This document shows positions 56,319-64,000 of a stretch of 64,000 bases of DNA, piece after piece. The stretch comes from Ananas comosus (Eukaryota; Streptophyta; Magnoliopsida; Poales; Bromeliaceae). The position numbers and the translations under genes were made by a program. Numbering within the stretch: position 1 is the first letter of the stretch; each line of letters starts with the position of its first letter. The stretch is from positions 6,709,307-6,773,306 of the forward strand of contig NC_033627.1 of NCBI RefSeq assembly GCF_001540865.1. The letters are read 5' to 3'. Below the pieces are notes generated by a model. The model was not told where the DNA came from and did not search any database. It saw nothing but the letters and a program-made list of their open reading frames with translations.

Positions 56319-57926
56319 AGATCATCTTGTGTGACACACAAAAGTTATTATTCAAATCTAATTAGAAGAAGGATTTAAATTTCAACATTTACTAATTAGC
56401 AGAATTATTTGTTGACTGATATTAGATCTGAACTTTTGATCCTTTGAGCTGCACAAGTGCCTGGCCTCTATATGTATCCACTCAAGATTGCTCCGAGATC
56501 TGTATTTTACACAATCACACTGTAGTTTCGAAACTCCTTTCGTGATTTCTTTTGTCAATATAGAAAAGATTAATCCTTAAATTATGCTAGCAATTTCAAA
56601 AGAATTACCTATAATATAGAAATCAATTATTATAAGAGAATCTCTCTCTTATAATTAAAAGAGAGCTTTATATAATTGGAAGAGTCTTCCCTCTTTCACA
56701 CTTCACTTTGTGTTCCACTTCTTGAGGGAGATTACTCTCTTCCTTTTATAGGCCTAAAAGCCATTAGGCGGAGAGTAAGCTCCTCTAGTTGTTGACAAAG
56801 AGAATGGATAAGAAATCGCCACCATAAATGAGAGGAAATGAACTCCTCTCATTTAATAGATGAAACAGAGAGAAAAAAAAAAAAAAGATGGAAGGAAGAA
56901 AGAGGAGGAAGTTTTCTTTTCCAATTAATTAACTATATCATTAATAGGGTGAGTGAATGCCTGAATTTACTTTTTCATTCTCGCTCCCTCACTTTCATCA
57001 CTTTGTAACTCCTCCATTAATATTTATTAATTGAGAAGTTGATGAGAGAAAGATAGCTTTTAATATTTTTTGTGCACTTGCACCGTATGCAACAATTATA
57101 TTTAACTCTATAATTTTTAATTTCATAAATTGGTCCTTCTTACTAAAACAACTTAGCAAATAAATTCTTACTTTACTATTTCAGTATGGTCTCTATAAAT
57201 TCTCCAAGCACTCAATCACACGTAGTTTTATTTTATGTGATCACATAAGTTCTATTTCACCTAATAGTAAGATGTGATATTAAACTCTTTTAATATTACC
57301 ATTGGAACTTTCGTATAGACCAAATATTTTTGTCTCTCCTAACTGAATGTGATTAATCATCTTAATCACTCTCGTTTTGGTCCCACAATCCACAAGTGAC
57401 ACCTAATAGTATATCGCAGAAATCCAAGTAGAATGAATAATGGACTGAACCTCTAGGTGTAGTTATCGTGTGATTAAATTATTCTATCACTTGTCTGGTT
57501 GAATCGAGGTTATGAATAACTTGTCAAACTCTATTACGCAATTATATGTCTTATCTGATTAACAATTGATATATGAAAACTCTTTTCCATAAAATCACAC
57601 TGCCTTGGCTAATAGCTTTTATATCTTGTAAAACATATAGTATATGACAATTACTTCTCTACAAAGGATGATAGATTATATCTTGACACACCTCAACCAA
57701 TACATATGACCTACTGCAGCCAATATGTGTCACTCTAACTCATAATATTTAAAGAATAAAGTATTTACACAATCAAATTATAGTAATCTACATGCAAGAC
57801 AACCATAGTGCCTCATGTGAAAGGATCATTCACACTACTGCAGTATGGAGCAATTTATTGACGAGTGACTAGACATTCATGTGATTGTTTATAGTTAGTC
57901 ACGCTCAGTAAAATTATTCTCCAACA

Positions 57927-58338
57927 TTCACCTATATGCTTGCTCTAGTATCACCACACTAATAACTTAGGACTCGTCATCCCATAAGGGATACTGGCCT
58001 AATCAGATTTACCATCGTCCTTGTGTAATCCTATGATTATGAGCATTTCAAAATTAATTACAGAAAAATACATGTATCAAATTCCTACCAATTTAGGAAT
58101 ATAATTTTCTACCATTAATTCTATGAACAATTAATTCATGTATATATTTGGCAATAAAATGAATGAAAAATGTCAGTATATTAATTTTAATGAAAGATAC
58201 ATTGATATTAACCCCATAATTTATGTCACTAATTGGCTTATAGTACATATAATTAACTAACACCATTATGCATGCTACAACACAAATAGGCTGTAGGGAC
58301 ATATTTTTGGGACACTTTTATATAATTAACTTGTTGAG
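57927..58338. other. Spacer
   Basis: AT-rich, no gene recognised. It could be intron of the exon remnants downstream or internal sequence of element K. Confidence 0.4.
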
Positions 58339-58742
58339 GCTAGGAGCATTATCCAAGAGCAGGTTCTGATGCCTATTTTTGATACAGATGCATGAACTTT
58401 AGTTTGTTGTCTAAACCAATGTTTACTGTTTAGTAGTTAGTGCAAGTTTTTAATCCCTTCCTAGTAACAAAAGGTAGTTGGTGCGAGTTTATATGGAACT
58501 TGTGAGAGTAACCTGGTATGTATGTTAAATAACCATGCAGACTTCTATAATGTCCAAGCATTTTGCCAAGTCTGACAAGCCAAGGTAGTTTCAGAGTGCT
58601 TTACTTTTTTCTTTTTTCTTTTTTTTTCTCAATCCCTTCATTTTATCTTGATTTGCCTATTTATGTTTCTCTCCTTTTGTGTAGGAGATTAAGTGGCCAC
58701 TTAGATGCCGAGAGGGAAAGTATCCATTCAGCATTAACTGAG
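58339..58742 (+). pseudogene. Small exons of an unidentified host gene (fragment)
   Basis: Exon A (58541-58584) follows AACCATGCAG and precedes GTAGTT. Exon B (58685-58742) follows a long pyrimidine tract ending TTTTGTGTAG and precedes GTAGGG. The phases match and the joined translation is TSIMSKHFAKSDKPR plus RLSGHLDAERESIHSALTE, a charged helical-looking segment. A possible 24-base exon at 58339-58362 (ARSIIQEQ), flanked by TTGAG and GTTCTG, joins in the same frame. I do not recognise the family. The rest is missing: repeats lie upstream and a gap at 58931 downstream. It may be a surviving part of a real gene or a fragment captured by a transposon. Confidence 0.5.
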
Positions 58743-58930
58743 GTAGGGAAAAAGTAATTTCTTTTCTCTAGATTTTGTTTGCAATTAGTTTGATCTATTC
58801 CTCCAACACCATGATAACGTAGGTCGATATGTTCTATTGGAACAATCACTTCATTGAGTTGCTATCGTTAGTTTGATCTGTGCCTTTTTTTCTTAATATA
58901 CTAATTTGATTATGATGTAAATTCGTTTGG

Positions 58931-58931
58931 N
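58931..58931. other. Assembly gap (single N)
   Basis: The base is N, between the exon remnants and an inverted family-H LTR. Confidence 0.9.
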
Positions 58932-60142
58932 GCTAGCAGGGAGCTAAAGCTCCTGGGCCAGATCTGCCTAGATCTGGCCGCAGCCTGCCTAGGCGGCGGC
59001 GGCAGTGCGCAGGGACGACCGGGACGGCGCCGGGGCTTCGTCGGAGGTCGGGCATGGCCAGGGGATGGGGGCCCAAGGGTGATGATCTCCTAGGTGGTCC
59101 TCGGGCAGAGATGGAGAGGTGGATAGGTGGATTGGTTGAGAGAGAAGGATGGAGAGGGTGGCCGGGTTCTAGTTTTCCGGCGGCCGGGCACCTACCGGCG
59201 GCCGGGGTGAGAGCATGGCTAGGGCAGGGCTACTCTGAGGTCGGCTAGGGCACAGATGGGGCGCTGGGTCGAGTAGATCTAGGGTTTCGTGCATAGAAAC
59301 CCTAGATGCACATTGTATACAAGGTGCAATTTTGCACAAAAGTCCACCGAAACTACAAATTTCAAACCTAGTCCTTCACAATGGGTAACTCTCGCGCTTT
59401 TACACCTCCACAATCGATCTCGAGTGATTCAGTACATAAAATATTACGACTTTTGCGAATTTTCCAAATTGTCACCTTCGACCTCTTAGCGATAACTTTG
59501 CAATTACCGGAGATCCGTCCATCGGATTTTCGATCCGACAGCGCCCTCGCGTTCAGCATGACGAGGGCATCAAAACTACAATCTTGTTTCATCAGATTTG
59601 GTCACGAATTCGCGACGGAACCCATCTGCTCTCCAATTTCCAAAAACCACACACATATACCAATGTGTAATCCCACTAAATCCTAGATTCAAATTCAAAT
59701 TTGAATCTCCTACCACTAGTAGGTATAGGTAACATCTCTCATCCATCTCCAGATCACTTGTACAAAGCACGAGGAGTTTTAAAATGCACGAATAGCAAAG
59801 AGCAGAAACCATCTTTTTGTTAAAACTCCTTTTTCTCGGAAACCGTGCATCGGATCTGAAATCCGTCAGTGCCATTGGTTCCAGAATAGTAGAATCATTC
59901 GAAACGAGCTATTGGATCGCTATGAACGGAGTCCGATACGCGCCGGAAGCCAACTCTACTCCGTGGCTTCTCCGGAAAACCGGAGTTACTATTCACTTAA
60001 GTGAAAACCAAAAATCGCGTATCTTCTCCATTTTAGCTCATTTTCTCCTGAAACTTGACGAGTGCTTATGTAATTAAATTACACACATAAACATCATCAA
60101 TAGAGAGTTTAGTTGCACTATAAAAAAATCTCAGTCCTTACA
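58932..60142 (-). mobile_element. LTR family H, 5' part, inverted
   Basis: On the minus strand it starts TGTAAGGACTGAG at 60142 and matches 6272-7960: TGTAATTTAATTACATAAGCA, CAATAGCTCGTTT, the GC-rich leader after AAACCCTAGAT, ending at the gap. Confidence 0.75.
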
Positions 60143-60370
60143 AGTTCTGCAACAATTGTGTACACTTTGTTAATAGATACATGTGATAGAATTTCAACAA
60201 GAGTCTCTTTTTTTTTTAATGCTTTGGCAAATCAAGGATGTTGCACAAATTTGAATTAATTCAAATATTTTTCAATGTACAGGTTCAAGTATATAGTCGT
60301 GGGGGCCGATCAGAATTCGTTTATGCACTTTTTGATTTTTGTTATCAAACAATTTTTGATTTTGTATTTT

Positions 60371-60580
60371 TTCAGTTAGAGAGTTTAATTTGTTATAATT
60401 ACTACAACATATGAGTGGATATTATTGTTGCAACGTATGGATATTTGATTTTAGTTTTATCATTTTAACGAGAATTTCAGTTAGAGAGTTTAATTTGTTA
60501 TAATTACTACAACATATGAATGGATTTTGTTGTTGTGACGTATGGATATTTGATTTTAGTTTTATCATTTTAACGAGAAT
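60371..60580. repeat. 105-bp tandem duplication
   Basis: Units begin TTCAGTTAGAGAG at 60371 and 60476 and differ at a handful of bases. Confidence 0.9.
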
Positions 60581-60689
60581 TTAAGAAACTTTGTTGATTG
60601 TTTTTTTTTTAGTCTCATTGATTTAATGTACATGAAATTAGTTTAACTAAAGTTTAATACTAGACTAGATGTTTAAATAAAATATTATA

Positions 60690-60974
60690 CATTGAATGAC
60701 AATGGGACACTTATAAAGTGTCACTATATAAAAAAATATTACTTTAAAAAAAAAAATAGGGACACTTATGTGTGTCACTAAAAGTAAAAAAAAAAGTGTC
60801 ACTAAACTGCAACATTTATTTGGGATATACCGACACTTTATTTTGTGTCGCTATATACCCTAGGGACTGCACATATAGCGACACTAATTTTAGTGTCGGT
60901 ATTTTTGTCGGCGGCATTTTTTTAGCTTTTAGGGAAACTTAAAAGTGTCGCTATAGTTCAGTTTTGTTGTAGTG
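60690..60974. mobile_element. CACTA-like terminus
   Basis: The complement of the end reads CACTACAACAAAACTG at 60974. The ~280 bases inside are packed with AGTGTCGCTATA-type direct and inverted motifs, the usual CACTA subterminal repeats. The other end was not found. Confidence 0.6.
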
Positions 60975-61926
60975 GCATTACTAACCCAAATGCTTGAAAA
61001 ACGGAGAAAAAAACGAACAGTAAAAGAAATAAATATAAAAAAAAGAGGTCAAGATTTATGTGGTTCAATAATTTCCTACGTCTACAGAAAAAACGAAAGA
61101 GATGTATTCCACTATATGAAGAAATAAAAATATAAGTTTACACCTTATGTATTCTTCAAATAAAAAAAATCAAGAGCTTTATATATGGTGAAATCTACCT
61201 TTCTCTTATTCTAATGAAAACTCCACAAAATAACCACAAAAAACTTTTTGTGGAATCGTATTGAGAAGACTAAATAAGAGAATGTAGAAATCTCTGACTA
61301 AATTCATTAAGCTGTTGCTTCGAAGATTCGAACAAGTCAGGCAATTGATCAAGAACTTTGCTTCGCTGCAGCCTTCAATCTGCCGCATGCACGCTGCCTC
61401 CTTTCCGCCGTCGTACGGCCACCCGAGAACATATATTAATTAGCCAACTCCCTGCATGTTAATTAATTCGGCCCACACCCCCGCAACGGTTCGTGTACAT
61501 GCATACATATAGATGTATTAGCCCAGTCCTACTTAATTAATTCAATGTCAACATTGAATGTAGAGTTTTGTATGGAAACAAAGCCTGGTCCAACCTCGAC
61601 TTCAGCAATAGAAATCAACTTGATATCCTATCTAAATATTTCATTGACCCGGTGCATAATAACAAAAGAAGGCACATTTCATGACAGCTATGTACATGAA
61701 CTCTAGTAGGGGATCTCATTTGTATGCCTTTTTTAATTGAATTCTATAAACTAAATGGCATAGAGTTCTATATTGTAATATAAATTAACTATGAGAGGAC
61801 CCCATTTGTATTAAAAAAAAAGAAAATGGTGAAAGCCATTAGCTTCTAAAATTTAATTGCCAATTCTCTAAAAATTTGAAATTTTCTATTGTGTCACCTT
61901 GCATTTAGAATTTTCTATGTTTAATA

Positions 61927-62108
61927 TTCGGAACCATGAACTGACCGTTCCTAGCGCAAGTGGCAAAAGGGCTTGGTGGTTGATACCCGAGACCCAAATT
62001 CGAATCCTAGTTAATTCACATTTCCAGTTAAGTTTATTTCTAAATTAAATAAACGAAACGGGTAGCGTGCTACCTACCTCTCAAAAAAAAAAATTTCGGA
62101 TCCATGAA
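61927..62108 (+). mobile_element. Full-length tRNA-derived SINE with target duplication
   Basis: The body 61941-62094 has box A TAGCGCAAGTGG (61952-61963), box B AAATTCGAATCC (61996-62007), a TAAGTTTATTTC body, a GGGTAGCGTGCTACC hairpin and a poly(A) tail. Flanks TTCGGAACCATGAA (61927-61940) and TTCGGATCCATGAA (62095-62108) differ by one base. Confidence 0.88.
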
Positions 62109-62405
62109 TACTTATAAATTTTCTATTTTGATTTTTCTCTTTTATTTGCAATTATTTCATTTGTATGTTTCTGTAGTACGACTCTATCGATCATCAGTTA
62201 AGAGATCATGATTTCTTTTTCTTATTATCGATTTGATCCATGCACCAAGTTTGTGAAAATTAATTAGAGACATTATTTGGATTCTTATTGGTGGATTCCA
62301 ATTTAAGTCATGACCTGGTTTTCTATATATTACTCTTAAGTCAAGTTGACTTTGAGATGGAGTACAGTAAGGATTTAGAACTCACATGTATCTATAGTTG
62401 AATAC

Positions 62406-62415
<10 letters not shown>

Positions 62416-62458
<43 letters not shown>
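62416..62458. repeat. (GA)n microsatellite
   Basis: About 43 bases of AG repeat after a short TA run, directly before M5. Confidence 0.9.
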
Positions 62459-62459
<1 letters not shown>

Positions 62460-63010
62460 AGGACTGCTGTGCTCTCAGGAGCACGGAGGCCTCCGTGCTC
62501 TTGAGCCGTTTTTTATGATGGAATTTTCGAATCGACGATCGGCTCCGTTAGACTTGATCTAACGCAATTGAAGTTTCTAGAAAATAATTTTTGCAATTTT
62601 TTGATTTCATTTACCTAGTGATCGAAAGGATTCAAAATCCATAATTTTTAATGGTTGATATCTGCCGTTTTCAAGTTTAACGGTATAGAAGTATTCAAAT
62701 CAGATGAAATTTTGATACAAAATTCTTTATACTATCTATAACAAGATCAATATTTCTGATCGAAAATTTTAGTACCATATCACCACTTTTTATAAGATTT
62801 TTATTTTCAGCCGTTAAAAATTATTGATTTTGAATCATTTCGATTGCTAGGTAAATGATATCGAAAAATCGCAAAAATTATTTTCTAGAAACTTCAAATA
62901 CACGCTAAGATCAAGTTTCAACAGAGTCGATCGTCGATCGAAACTCCATCATCGAAAACGGCTCAGGAGCAACGGAGGCCTCCGTGCTCTGAGAGCACAG
63001 CAGCCCTGCT
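62458..63010. mobile_element. Long-TIR element M5 (553 bp)
   Basis: The ends AGCAGGACTGCTGTGCTCTC and their inverted counterpart are followed inward by ~175 bases of inverted similarity with AATCGACGATCGGCTCC and AGTTTCTAGAAAATAA. Non-coding. Confidence 0.8.
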
Positions 63011-63169
63011 GCTCCTGTCTCTCTTCGCCTTCTCTCCTCTCTCTCCCTCGTCTCTCTCTCTCCTCTCTTCTCTCTCCCTACATATAATAGTTATATACAT
63101 ATATATAATATATATATATAATATATATATATATAATATATATAGTATATAATATACTATATATATGAT

Positions 63170-63706
63170 GAGCTAGAATACTATCGGTAGTAAAACGAAG
63201 CCGTTTTAACTCCTCGATTTGTTTATCGATGAATAGAACTTTCCTAATGAAGATCGGCTCCTTGCAACATGATCTATATCCGACTTGAAGTGTTTAGAAA
63301 TCAAATTCAAATCTTTTGCGACATCATTTTCCTAATCTCAAAGGTTTCAAATTTTAATTTTTAATGGTTTATAAAGAGTGTTATTCTTCTTTAAACGGCG
63401 TAAAGAATATCAAATGCAATTGAATTTTTTGTTAGAAAATTCTTTAAACTATTAAACCCAAGATCTATAACTCTGATCTTGATTAAACAGACTCACTATC
63501 ATCATTTTAAACGAGGTATCCATTCAGCCATTCATTTTTCTGTTCCTGAATGGATAAAAGAACAATATCGAAAGTGGGGAAATTGATTTCTAGGTTATTT
63601 AAATGGTTTTAGATCATATTAACAGAGCCGATCGTCATTTGGAACTCCTACATCGCAAAACAAATCGGTAGTAAAACGGCTCGTTACTACAATAGGATTC
63701 TAGCTC
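63170..63706. mobile_element. Long-TIR element M6 (~537 bp)
   Basis: The ends GAGCTAGAATAC and the inverted GGATTCTAGCTC, with GATCGGCTCC near the left end and GAGCCGATCGTC near the right. Both sides are TA-rich. Confidence 0.7.
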
Positions 63707-63776
63707 AACTCTATAATATATATATATAATTTATAAATATATATATATATATATATTATATAATAGTATATATATA

Positions 63777-64000
63777 GATCCAACTGCTATACTCCCTCGT
63801 AGCTACGGAGCTTTCCATGCTACAACGTTGTTTCGATGTATTGCGAGCTTTCAAATCGACGATGACGCTCTTAACGAGTGATACACCTGAACTATTGGAA
63901 AACTAACTCAGATTTTTCAACATCATTTGCTCACATGAACAAAGTCTAAAATTGACAATTTAATGGTAGAGTACCGCATTGTAAATTTAACGGTGTAATA
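63777..64000. mobile_element. Long-TIR element M7 (left part, cut by window end)
   Basis: After a TA run it begins GATCCAACTGCTATAC and has TCAAATCGACGATGACGCTC at the subterminal position. Confidence 0.6.

Larger units (their letters stand above)
53082..57926 (-). mobile_element. Copia LTR K, swollen by nested insertions
   Basis: Perfect short inverted ends TGTTGGA (53082) and TCCAACA (57926). Its own sequence is about 1.75 kb (53082-53225 and 56317-57926). The rest is M3, an assembly gap, LTR G, M4 and a TA run. With a primer-binding site on its lower side it should be a 5' LTR on the minus strand, although its upper side is also preceded by a weak polypurine-like string. Confidence 0.65.

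Overview
This window is nuclear DNA of a flowering plant. The genes have GT-AG introns, TATA boxes and GC-rich first coding exons next to AT-rich introns. Most of the sequence is nested plant LTR retrotransposons, SINEs and MITE-like elements. The nearly uniform G/C third positions in the two recognised first exons suggest a monocot, possibly a commelinid; this is an inference. Five single N bases (10432, 26901, 53771, 56023, 58931) mark assembly joins, and several coincide with abrupt changes of repeat.

Host genes: (1) 1-522, minus strand, the 5' half of a WDR5-type WD40 gene (histone H3K4 methyltransferase scaffold), running off the left edge. (2) 30071-42989, minus strand, a complete five-exon copper amine oxidase of 675 residues. 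It has a signal peptide, TPQ tyrosine, catalytic Asp and all three copper-ligand His, and its first intron is 8.7 kb. (3) 58339-58742, plus strand, a few small in-frame exons of an unidentified gene, cut off by an assembly gap.

Repeat layout. 0.8-1.3 kb: a tiny Cassandra-type TRIM whose LTRs carry a 5S-rRNA-like segment. 1.3-9.6 kb: three pieces of a very long LTR family (here 'H'), one of them split by a solo LTR with a clear target duplication. 10.3-25.0 kb: two large Gypsy-type elements on the minus strand. E1 has ~3.2 kb LTRs and a broken gag but no pol. E2 sits inside the 3' LTR of E1. 25.2-29.45 kb: a Copia deletion derivative (5-bp target duplication GGGAA) that was itself hit by two other LTR elements. 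33.5-42.2 kb (amine oxidase intron 1): a truncated SINE, a Tourist-like element and two tandem copies of a long-TIR element flanked by (TA)n. 44.6-57.9 kb: a solo LTR (D1), a related LTR (D2) inside an opposite-strand LTR (F), and a Copia LTR (K) containing two long-TIR elements and another LTR (G). 58.9-64 kb: an inverted family-H fragment, a CACTA-like terminus, an intact SINE and three more long-TIR elements.

Three observations stand out: the 5S-bearing TRIM 280 bp upstream of the WDR5-like start codon; a family of at least seven ~525-555 bp long-TIR elements mostly sitting in TA microsatellites; and a palindrome-rich cassette at the same place, just upstream of the presumed TATA box, in several LTR families that share position but not sequence.
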